From positions 1 to 16,745 of the forward strand of contig CAYONZ010000068.1 of assembly GCA_964405465.1 (NCBI GenBank): a stretch of DNA of 16,745 nucleotides, given 5' to 3'. Positions within the stretch are counted from its first letter, which is position 1. Every line of letters starts with the position of its first letter. A program made the position numbers and the translations under genes. A model generated the notes under the pieces. It did no database searches and was not told the DNA's origin. It worked only from the letters and a program-made list of their open reading frames with translations. Source of the DNA: CAYONZ01 sp964405465. GTDB taxonomy: Bacteria; Bdellovibrionota; Bdellovibrionia; Bdellovibrionales; JAMPXM01. Shown here piece after piece: positions 8,183 through 14,296 of the stretch.

Positions 8183-8211
8183 ATTATGGGGAGAGAAGTT
8201 TTTGCTGTCAA
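8183..8211 (-). promoter_or_regulatory. sigma70-type promoter abutting terC
   Basis: On the minus strand, TTGACA (8206-8211) and CATAAT (8183-8188) are separated by 17 bases. This is a perfect -35 and a 5/6 match at -10 with ideal spacing. Only six bases separate the -10 from the terC ATG, so transcription should begin at or within a base or two of the start codon. It should drive terC, the desaturase and ldhA. Confidence 0.75.
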
Positions 8212-8305
8212 TTTTTCTGGCAGTTGTTTGACTCGCAGAGCTCGAATAAGATCGCAAGACTGTGGGAAAATGTTTAAGTGCCCGGGGATGCTGTGAGGTG
8301 AAATC

Positions 8306-9043
8306 GTGAAGTGGGAAAATAGCGCAAATTTAAAGCGTTGTTCCGATATAGTTTTCGGTCGCAAGGTTTTGCCGACCTGGATCTTGTATCTTAGGGATAG
8401 TTTCAAAATTCTGAAGGCCAGTGTGCCAGTCATCGTGCCAGTCATCGTGCTTCTCGGGAGCACATCCGTGTTCGGGGAAGATCAATTGCGCGATCGCAAG
8501 GTTCAGCAGTGTTCTGACCTCGTGGTAGAAGGTGTCAGGCTAGAAGCTGACTTTGATCCGAAATTGAACCCATCCACCACGGAACAGGTCACTGATCTCT
8601 TGGTGAATCAAAGGTCTTTTTTAGTCGCTCGCAATAAAGCTGCGGCAATTGAAAAGGTGTTTGCGGCCCTTCACTTTGGGGAGCAGATTCATCTCGACTA
8701 TGCTCATGATTATTCTCCAGCGTGGGTCTATGGGCCAGGTGAGGGGCCTGGTCTTTATGGTGCCCACTCTAAAGTACAACCTCGTCGTCTGGATTATTGG
8801 CTGGTCGAAACGTTTCCGTTTCTTTTTTCTCTGCAGCACAAAGAGGATCCTGAGTTCGGTTTGATTAGTGAAATAACTGTACTCAAACCAAATGGGTTGA
8901 TTTTGCCAACGGGTCAGTTCTCGATGGGACTCGTGCCCATTGATGAAAAGATTCTCGAAGCGGAGAGCCCCTCTGGTTTTGCCTCGTTGATTCAGCGGAA
9001 AAACCGAAAGTCCTATCCGAAAGATGTCTATCGCTCGCGGTAG
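8306..9043 (+). CDS. exported hypothetical protein
   Basis: 245 residues. I do not recognise a family. The GTG start has GAGG at 8295-8298, 7 bases upstream, and no ATG alternative exists nearby. The N-terminus has a long basic N-region followed by a hydrophobic core (about residues 39-51, containing a PVIV repeat) and a likely cleavage site after STSVFG, so the protein is predicted to be exported. An internal TTG near codon 27 would give a more typical signal-peptide length but has a weaker ribosome-binding site. The mature part of about 185 residues is soluble, with few cysteines and a Gly/Pro-rich YGPGEGPGLYG segment. Its end is very basic (RKNRKSYPKDVYRSR). It is divergent from terC across 129 bases that contain the terC promoter. 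No neighbour suggests a function. Confidence 0.72.
   Translation: MKWENSANLKRCSDIVFGRKVLPTWILYLRDSFKILKASVPVIVPVIVLLGSTSVFGEDQLRDRKVQQCSDLVVEGVRLEADFDPKLNPSTTEQVTDLLVNQRSFLVARNKAAAIEKVFAALHFGEQIHLDYAHDYSPAWVYGPGEGPGLYGAHSKVQPRRLDYWLVETFPFLFSLQHKEDPEFGLISEITVLKPNGLILPTGQFSMGLVPIDEKILEAESPSGFASLIQRKNRKSYPKDVYRSR
8423..8450 (+). repeat. 12-bp tandem duplication in a signal-peptide coding region
   Basis: GTGCCAGTCATC occurs twice head to tail (8423-8434 and 8435-8446), followed by a partial third copy, GTGC. It lies in frame and encodes V-P-V-I twice in the hydrophobic core. Gain or loss of a unit would keep the frame and change core length by four residues. Confidence 0.9.
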
Positions 9044-9435
9044 GCATAAATGCAGGCGTGATAGAAATTGAATCAAATTCCTGAGAAGCAGCAGGGGAGC
9101 AATCACCTTGTGATCAGAGGGCGACAATCACAATCACTGTCAAAGTTAAAGTCAAACCCGCACCAAAGTGAAAGTGAGGGAGCGTGCCGACTCAGGAATG
9201 AATCGTGTGGGACTGGGATCGGCCTTTCGCAAGAATGGTACAATAGTGACGAGCACACACCCTATCTAGAAAAGAATTCCGTAACGTACAGGTTTTGAAC
9301 ACCAACTTGGCTTCGGCTTTGCCGTGGTCTGTATTTAGTGTCGTCGGCTTATCGGGCAGGCTTTGGTAATTGCGATATGGAGAATCACGTATTGCTTCAA
9401 TCAAGTCGGCATGATCCTCGCAGGCCTTGAGTTTT
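9044..9435. other. 392-base stretch without a convincing gene
   Basis: Short open frames on both strands (9068-9298 plus, 9192-9458 minus) lack ribosome-binding sites and resemble no family, so I do not call them. A -10-like TACAAT occurs at 9239-9244 (+) without a good -35; if used, it would give the FAD oxidoreductase a 5' leader of about 190 bases. A small hairpin (ATCAC-CTT-GTGAT, 9102-9114) has no T-run. Nothing else was recognised. Confidence 0.5.
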
Positions 9436-10961
9436 ATGGAAAACCCAGCATCCTCCAAAAATTTAGGTCCTTCCCCTGGGCGTCGACGATTTCTGCGGGA
9501 TTTCTCAAGCGCGAGTTTGTTTGCTGGCCTTGAGATGTCGTCTTTGTTTAGTCTGTCAGGTCTGTTGGCGGGAAGTTCGGTGTTGACTTCGTTTTTAGCA
9601 AGTCAAGCTGAGGCCACCACGGGGCTGCCATTGAGTGCACTCTTAAGTCAACTTGCGGAGAGCGATGCCTTGGTTTTGTTGCCATCGCATGCTGCTTTTT
9701 CTGGATATCAATATGCATTTAATCAAAGAACGCAATTGACTCCACAGGTGCGTATTCTCTGTAAAACGAAAACCGGCGTGGAGCGTGCGTTGAGCTGGCT
9801 GAAAGAAAACAAAATTGAATTTGCGATCCGTGCGGGAGGTCACTCCTATGAGGGATTTTCACAGAGTCGTATTGTTGTTTTAGATTTGCGACTTTTGAAT
9901 CAGGTGAATTTTGATGTCGCCTCCCAAGTGGTGACAGCTCAGTCGGGTGCATTGTTGGGGCAAGTGTATCAGGCCGTTGGGGCTGAAGGCTTTGCGATTG
10001 CTGCTGGTTCTTGCCCTACGGTTGGCCTTGCTGGACATCTTCAGGGCGGTGGAGTGGGTCTTCTTGCGCGACCCTTGGGATTGGCTTGTGACGCCTTAAT
10101 CGAAGCAGAAGTTCTGTGTGCTGATGGCGAGTGGCGGATAGCTTCGGAAACCGAAAACTCAGATCTTTTTTGGGCCATTCGTGGCGGCGGCGGTGGAACA
10201 TTTGGTTTGGTCACACAATTTAAGTTGAAAGCCACAGAGCTCAAAAAGGTGACCACAATTGCAAGCACTTGGCTTTTGCCGCCACGAAAAGCATTGGCCG
10301 TGTTTCAATCTTGGCAAAAATTGATTGCCAAGAATCAGAGCCCCTATGATCAAATCACTTTAATTCTACATGTCTCCAAAGCAAAGTTTGGTAATGTGCA
10401 GATCTCAATTTCAGGACAAAGCACCTTGAGTGAGGTTGACTTGAACTTGGCACTACAGTCATTTGCGCAATTGCACCCCGATCGTTTTCAAATCACTTCG
10501 CGCTCATTTCTTGAAGCTGTCGCGCATTTTTCAGGACGAGGTTATGAAAGTGCCTACATGAAGGGAAGATCGGACTATCTTTATCAACCCCTTTCGGATG
10601 AAGGTATTATGATGATCTTTCAGCAGCTCACGCAAATGCCGGTTCCAGCAGTGAGCTTGATTTGTGATTCCTACGGTGGTGCGATTCGTCGGTTCAAGCC
10701 GCAAGAGACGGCATTTTTTCATCGAGAGGCTTTGTTTAGTATTCAGTATTATTCCAGCTGGGGGAGTGCTCTCAAAACAGTGGAGCGTATGAACTATTCG
10801 CGAAAAGTTTATCAGGCTCTGCGCCCCTATGTCTCTGGGTATTCGTATGTCAACTACTGCGATCTTGAAGTTGCAAACTGGATGCAAAGCTATTGGGGTG
10901 ACAACGTCACTCGGTTGCAAGAAATTAAACGTGTCTACGATAAAGAAAACCTATTTAGGCA
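9436..10961 (+). CDS. Tat-exported FAD-linked oxidoreductase, berberine-bridge-enzyme type (3' end in gap)
   Basis: 508 residues are visible from ATG 9436; the end is lost in the N run. The N-terminus is a Tat signal: RRRFLR at 16-21, then a long hydrophobic region and a cleavage site near SQAEA (60). The PCMH-type FAD domain follows. His136 in RAGGHSYEG and Cys193 in AGSCPTVGLAGH align with the two residues that bind FAD in bicovalent BBE-like enzymes. GGGVG (204-208) and the FWAIRGGGGGTFGLVTQF stretch (245-262) are typical. The BBE C-terminal substrate domain is present up to YWGDNVTRLQEIKRVYDKENLFR, normally within about 15 residues of the end, so little is missing. Such enzymes oxidise sugars, alcohols or alkaloid-like substrates with O2; the substrate here is unknown. 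Cofactor-loaded folding before export explains the Tat signal. A TTG three codons upstream is an alternative start. Confidence 0.88.
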
Positions 10962-11061
10962 NNNNNNNNNNNNNNNNNNNNNNNNNNNNNNNNNNNNNNN
11001 NNNNNNNNNNNNNNNNNNNNNNNNNNNNNNNNNNNNNNNNNNNNNNNNNNNNNNNNNNNNN
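10962..11061. other. assembly gap of exactly 100 N
   Basis: One hundred N is a common placeholder for a gap of unknown size. It removes the last residues and stop of the BBE-type oxidoreductase. Reading the frame through the gap gives a short unrelated tail that is antisense to the next gene, so the literal spacing should not be trusted. Confidence 0.95.
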
Positions 11062-11088
11062 GCAAAGTGTGACATGAGTTCACCTTAC

Positions 11089-11661
11089 TTAAACCGCTGT
11101 GCCAATAAGCAGGCTTAAACCAAAAAGAACAAAGAGTACGGCCGCAAAAATACGAACCCATTTCATCGGAACGTATTGAGTGATTTTATCGCCAAAGAAC
11201 ACAGCCAAACCATCTGATATCATCATTCCCATTGTGGTACCAATCGTCACCAACCAGATATTTTGATACTTGGCTGCGAGGGCGACCGTTGAGAGTTGAG
11301 TTTTGTCTCCCATTTCGGCCAAGAAAAAAGTAACCACCGTTGTTAGAAATGCTCCAAAGCGGGGTTCTTTGTCGTCACTCTCATCTTTGTCGGGAATCAA
11401 AATCCAGGCAGCAAAGCCAATAAAAGTGGCTGCTAAAATGGCGCGTAGAGTTTGCGGTGAAACAAGACCTGCCACCCATGCGCCCACAGAGCTTGCAAGC
11501 AGATGGTTGAGTACCGTTGCGACAAATATTCCAGAAAAAATCGCCCATGGTTTGCGGAATCGGGTCGCAAGTACAAAAGCGAGAAGCTGCGTTTTGTCTC
11601 CCATTTCAGTGACTGTTACGAGAAGACAAGAATTGAAAATCGTTTGAAGTGTGTCGTGCAT
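11089..11661 (-). CDS. UPF0016/GDT1 (TMEM165) family cation transporter
   Basis: 190 residues with about six membrane helices arranged as two repeats. Each repeat has the family motif E-x-GD-K-(T/S): EMGDKTQ at 19-25 and EMGDKTQ at 116-122, separated by an acidic loop (DKDESDDKE) near 91-99. Family members in bacteria (MntX/Mnx types) and eukaryotes (GDT1, TMEM165) move Mn2+ and/or Ca2+ out of the cytosol, so Mn2+ export is the likeliest role. No Shine-Dalgarno sequence is evident before ATG 11661, and I saw no yybP-ykoY Mn riboswitch, which often precedes such genes. It is divergent from the YkgJ-type gene and ends about 27 bases from the assembly gap. Confidence 0.9.
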   Translation of the reverse strand: MHDTLQTIFNSCLLVTVTEMGDKTQLLAFVLATRFRKPWAIFSGIFVATVLNHLLASSVGAWVAGLVSPQTLRAILAATFIGFAAWILIPDKDESDDKEPRFGAFLTTVVTFFLAEMGDKTQLSTVALAAKYQNIWLVTIGTTMGMMISDGLAVFFGDKITQYVPMKWVRIFAAVLFVLFGLSLLIGTAV

Positions 11662-11667
11662 AAAATT

Positions 11668-11697
11668 TAACTAACTGTTTTGCTGGGCTCTGGTCAA
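11668..11697 (-). promoter_or_regulatory. weak candidate promoter for the UPF0016 gene
   Basis: TTGACC (11692-11697) and TAGTTA (11668-11673) are 18 bases apart on the minus strand, with 6 bases to the ATG. The -35 is good (5/6) and the -10 is poor. The geometry copies that of the terC promoter, which together with the missing ribosome-binding site suggests another leaderless start. Confidence 0.3.
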
Positions 11698-11746
11698 ATA
11701 AAACAATTGTTCGTTCCCGCGAAAATAAAATTTTAAGAAACTGGAC

Positions 11747-11776
11747 TTGTGAATCAGAGTTCTAGATTTTTATCAT
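11747..11776 (+). promoter_or_regulatory. candidate promoter for the YkgJ-type gene
   Basis: TTGTGA (11747-11752) and TATCAT (11771-11776; 5/6 match to TATAAT) are 18 bases apart, with the -10 ending 5 bases before ATG 11782. If used, transcription would begin at or next to the start codon. A GAGG at 11777-11780 lies only one base from the ATG, too close to serve as a normal ribosome-binding site. Confidence 0.35.
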
Positions 11777-11781
11777 GAGGC

Positions 11782-12159
11782 ATGAGTTCGGAAGTTTTTG
11801 AACATCCTTGTTTGAGCTGTGGAGCTTGTTGTGCCACCTACCGAGTGACTTTTGCTGAGAAAGAAACTCGTGTTGGACACCAAGTGCCGTTGAAAAATGT
11901 CGAAGAGCTTGGGCGCGGCCTTTTGGCAATGCGTGGGACAAATAAAAAACACCGTCCAGCATGTGAGTGTTTGGGGGGACGAGTTGGCAAGAGAGTCTCG
12001 TGTCGAATTTATGAAAATCGTCCAAGTCCTTGTCGAGAGTTTGATGCTTCCTATGAGCGAGGTGTTCCCAATGAGCGTTGCGATCAGGCTAGACGTCGTC
12101 ACGGTCTGGCCCCGCTTACAAAATTGAGTTTTGCTCATCGACCAAAAGATCTTGCGTAA
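11782..12159 (+). CDS. YkgJ-family (UPF0153) cysteine-cluster protein
   Basis: 125 residues with nine cysteines in the family pattern: C10-x2-C13-GA-C16-C17 near the N-terminus, C61-x-C63 in the middle, then C74-x9-C84 within CRIYENRPSPCREF, and C100. This arrangement is the signature of the putative zinc- or iron-chelating domain of YkgJ/UPF0153 proteins. Their function is not established, though a metal-binding role is widely assumed. No signal peptide is present, so it acts in the cytoplasm. The basic C-terminal segment (QARRRHG) is not diagnostic. It is divergent from a probable Mn/Ca transporter, a setting compatible with metal homeostasis but not proof of it. The start was taken at the only ATG that keeps the first cysteine motif near the N-terminus. 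Confidence 0.85.
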   Translation: MSSEVFEHPCLSCGACCATYRVTFAEKETRVGHQVPLKNVEELGRGLLAMRGTNKKHRPACECLGGRVGKRVSCRIYENRPSPCREFDASYERGVPNERCDQARRRHGLAPLTKLSFAHRPKDLA

Positions 12160-12217
12160 CGTAATCGTTGTATTGTGCCGACTTCCTCATTCTTATGGTT
12201 CATTACATCAAACGTCA

Positions 12218-12231
12218 CATCACATGTGATG
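12218..12231. promoter_or_regulatory. 14-bp perfect palindrome, possible operator
   Basis: CATCACATGTGATG is its own reverse complement and stands 59 bases after the YkgJ-type stop and 141 bases before the next start. It has no T-run and is too short to be a terminator, so a dimeric regulator site is conceivable. It does not match the CRP consensus spacing. Confidence 0.35.
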
Positions 12232-12271
12232 GTCCCACTCTGTCACCAAATCCTTGGCCCCTGACTTGCAA

Positions 12272-12335
12272 TAACTCCTTACGAGTTACAAAAGCAAACA
12301 TGAATTGTCCATGCTTGCTTTTGTAAAAAGAGTTA
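12272..12335 (+). promoter_or_regulatory. structured leader with alternative pairing arms
   Basis: A hairpin has arms at 12288-12302 and 12310-12324 (14 of 15 positions pair) and a 7-base loop. TAACTC at 12272-12277 can pair either with GAGTTA at 12283-12288 (5-base loop) or with a second GAGTTA at 12330-12335, which would enclose the whole hairpin. The second GAGTTA ends eight bases before the strong AGAGGGGG ribosome-binding site. The 3' arm contains CTTTTGT, so it could also act as a weak intrinsic terminator of the YkgJ-type transcript. Confidence 0.5.
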
Positions 12336-12358
12336 ACCATCAAGAGGGGGAATATTTT

Positions 12359-12982
12359 ATGGGTGAGGTAAATAAAAAAATACGAGTGACAACCAAGTTC
12401 GAAGTGCTTTCGTTTTTGGCCTTGCAGCTGGCTTTAGTGTTTGCTGGAGGATCAGCCCGAGCATTTGATGTGATTGGCCAACCCGACGGATCCACTCTAT
12501 ACAACCTTCGTCGTGGTGAAGTTTTAAGTGGCTCACGAATCGGTACCCGTGACACCGTCACTTGCGAGGGTTACAATCCTCCGCCACCGCCTCCTCCCGC
12601 GGTTTGTCCCACTGCAGATTTTGATAGTGCTGACTCGAGCTTGCGAAACAATATTCGGCGATTGAGTAGTGGTAAGTGTGGCTCGTGGTATGTGCGCAAT
12701 TGTGGCGATTGGCTTGAGGATCATGCGTTGGATGATACCCAACAACAGTTGGCCAATGCGATTCGCAGCCTGAAAAATCGAGCTGAAAATGTTTGCCAGA
12801 TGTCGCTGGTTTCTTGTCAAAGATCTGAAACTGCGAGAGTGATTCGTGACTATCAGTCGACGATGCAACTGCTTTCCCAAAGTGTGATTAAAGTGCGTGT
12901 GGGTGCGAGTTCGTTTCGTGATCTGCCGATGCTCGATCGAACGATCAATATTAATTTAAATTGTCCGCGCGGTCCGCGATAA
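12359..12982 (+). CDS. exported Cys- and Pro-rich hypothetical protein
   Basis: 207 residues from ATG 12359, which has AGAGGGGG ending 8 bases upstream. The frame stays open further upstream (to TTG 12305), but that part overlaps the leader hairpin. Residues 1-35 form a signal peptide (basic N-region, hydrophobic SFLALQLALVFAGG, cleavage after SARA). A short region ends in seven consecutive prolines (74-80), followed by a mainly helical domain of about 125 residues. Seven cysteines lie after the signal peptide (69, 83, 107, 115, 146, 153, 202), an odd number, so three disulphides plus one free thiol are possible in the periplasm or outside. I recognise no family. It is flanked by a structured leader and a strong terminator, so it is likely monocistronic. 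Confidence 0.75.
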   Translation: MGEVNKKIRVTTKFEVLSFLALQLALVFAGGSARAFDVIGQPDGSTLYNLRRGEVLSGSRIGTRDTVTCEGYNPPPPPPPAVCPTADFDSADSSLRNNIRRLSSGKCGSWYVRNCGDWLEDHALDDTQQQLANAIRSLKNRAENVCQMSLVSCQRSETARVIRDYQSTMQLLSQSVIKVRVGASSFRDLPMLDRTININLNCPRGPR

Positions 12983-13020
12983 TTTTGAAGTCGAAGATAT
13001 CGGCGTCTTCTCACGGGGGC

Positions 13021-13069
13021 TTCTCAGTGAATTTTTCCGGTGCGTTTTCTTCGTGAGTTTTCTCAGTGA
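13021..13069 (+). repeat. short repeated segment TTCTCAGTGA
   Basis: TTCTCAGTGA occurs at 13021-13030 and 13060-13069, with a related TCTTCGTGAG between them (13049-13058). This is T/C-rich low-complexity sequence downstream of the exported protein. No function is apparent. Confidence 0.5.
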
Positions 13070-13114
13070 GTTATTGAATGGGTTCTCTTGATCTGGTTCG
13101 TTGTTTGTTTTTAA

Positions 13115-13177
13115 GGTGAAGTCGATTTCTGTGTTCGAGCTCGTTGTGCGAGTTCGCTATCGACTTCGCCTTTTTTT
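13115..13177 (+). terminator. intrinsic terminator with long two-part stem
   Basis: The outer arms GGTGAAGTCGAT (13115-13126) and ATCGACTTCGCC (13159-13170) pair along 12 positions with one G-U. An inner stem (CGAGCTCGT with GCGAGTTCG, two wobbles, 3-base loop) continues the structure. Seven T residues follow directly (13171-13177). It ends plus-strand transcription from the exported protein before the convergent MDR gene. The minus strand has no T-run after the stem, so it works in one direction. Confidence 0.88.
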
Positions 13178-13189
13178 GTGCGCATCGCT

Positions 13190-14230
13190 CTAGAACTCCA
13201 GTACGATTTTGCCGACACTTTGCCCTGATTCGATATGGGCATGAGCTTCGGCGACTTTTTCTGCTGGAAAAACTCTGACTTTCGGTGGCTTGATCTGTTT
13301 ATTGGCAAAGAGCTGCAGCAAACCTTTTAGGTTCTCTTGCATCATTTCTTGTTCAGTGAATAAAAAACTGAGATTGAATCCCGCCACAGTTTTATTTTCG
13401 GTGATCAGATCCATTGGTGAAAATTTAGGTGTGCGCAAGAGTCCCCATGCTGCCTTCAAGTAGTTTAAACGGCCGCCACTCTTGGGAATGAGGCTATGGC
13501 TACCAAAGACCACGAGTTTTCCTGTTGGTCGTAGAAGCTGATACGATGCTGTAAAGGTTGTAAACCCATTGGCATCAAAAACTGCGTCGAATTTTTTTGG
13601 ATGATCTTTGGCAATCTCACTCCACGAAAAATCAGACCGGGATTTATCATAAACCTTTTCTGCTCCTAAAGACTGAACGTATTCCATTTTGTGTCGGCTG
13701 CCCACGACGCCTATAACTTTCATTTTTGCCTGAGATGCGAGTTGCACCAGTGCCGAGCCCACTCCGCCAGCTGCTGAGTGAACTAAAATGGTCCCGGATT
13801 TGTGGATATGGATGATCTGAAATAGCGCATAGTAAGCTGTCATGAAAACAGCAGGGAATGCTGCACATTCTTCTAGAGTAAATCCAGACGGCAAATGAAA
13901 AACTTGAGATTCAACAATATTGATCTCGCTGCTGTAGCCATTAAACAAGGTGAACCCGCCGACCAGGTCACCAGGCTTGAAGTTTTGCACAGATTCACCT
14001 ACGCGAATCACTGTGCCACTGACTTCAAACCCAGGGGTGATGGGCCATCCCACGTACTCTTTTGCGGAGGCATAGACGCCGAGTCGAATCAGACAATCAG
14101 CATAATTGACTCCTGCAAATCGGACTTGAATTTGTACTTCGTTTGCACTTGGAGCAGCTAGGGAGCTGGTGAATTCTTGCAACACCAGCTTGTCATAACC
14201 ACCTGCAGATGGAATCACTATTTTTTTCAT
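13190..14230 (-). CDS. zinc-independent MDR-family quinone oxidoreductase (VAT-1/zeta-crystallin-like)
   Basis: 346 residues. The N-terminal catalytic domain has RFAGVNYADCL near 37-47, typical of QOR/zeta-crystallin enzymes, which lack the Cys and His ligands for catalytic zinc. PGFEVSGTVIRVG follows at 66-78. The Rossmann domain begins with ILVHSAAGGVGSALVQLA (about 148-165) and has SRH at 178-180 after the second strand, a pattern that favours NADPH. A longer insert (around 245-285, LNYLKAAWGLLRTPKFSPMDL) is like that of VAT-1-type members. Likely reaction: NADPH-dependent reduction of quinones or enones in the cytoplasm; the substrate is unknown. ATG 14230 has AGGAAG just upstream. The gene lies 66 bases after the acyl-ACP-desaturase-like gene on the same strand with no visible terminator between, so they may form an operon. 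It is convergent with the exported Cys-rich protein. Confidence 0.88.
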   Translation of the reverse strand: MKKIVIPSAGGYDKLVLQEFTSSLAAPSANEVQIQVRFAGVNYADCLIRLGVYASAKEYVGWPITPGFEVSGTVIRVGESVQNFKPGDLVGGFTLFNGYSSEINIVESQVFHLPSGFTLEECAAFPAVFMTAYYALFQIIHIHKSGTILVHSAAGGVGSALVQLASQAKMKVIGVVGSRHKMEYVQSLGAEKVYDKSRSDFSWSEIAKDHPKKFDAVFDANGFTTFTASYQLLRPTGKLVVFGSHSLIPKSGGRLNYLKAAWGLLRTPKFSPMDLITENKTVAGFNLSFLFTEQEMMQENLKGLLQLFANKQIKPPKVRVFPAEKVAEAHAHIESGQSVGKIVLEF

Positions 14231-14296
14231 CTCTTCCTTAAGTCATGAGTTTTACACTCTTTGATTTTGGTCCTCTCAATCGGCTTCTGTCGAGTC

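Noticed and set aside
8177..8257. Upstream extension of terC to TTG 8257
   Set aside because: The stretch contains a near-consensus -35/-10 pair and encodes residues unlike the family's N-terminus.
9068..9298. 76-codon plus-strand frame
   Set aside because: TTG start without a ribosome-binding site, composition unlike neighbouring genes, no recognisable motif.
9192..9458. 88-codon minus-strand frame
   Set aside because: No ribosome-binding site; overlaps the start of the FAD oxidoreductase; no family resemblance.
11062..11118. Continuation of the FAD oxidoreductase frame after the 100-N gap
   Set aside because: The gap is a placeholder, so the frame is arbitrary, and the residues lie antisense to the UPF0016 gene end.
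11662..11781. yybP-ykoY Mn riboswitch before the UPF0016 gene
   Set aside because: The divergent intergenic region is short and the conserved riboswitch core was not recognisable by eye.
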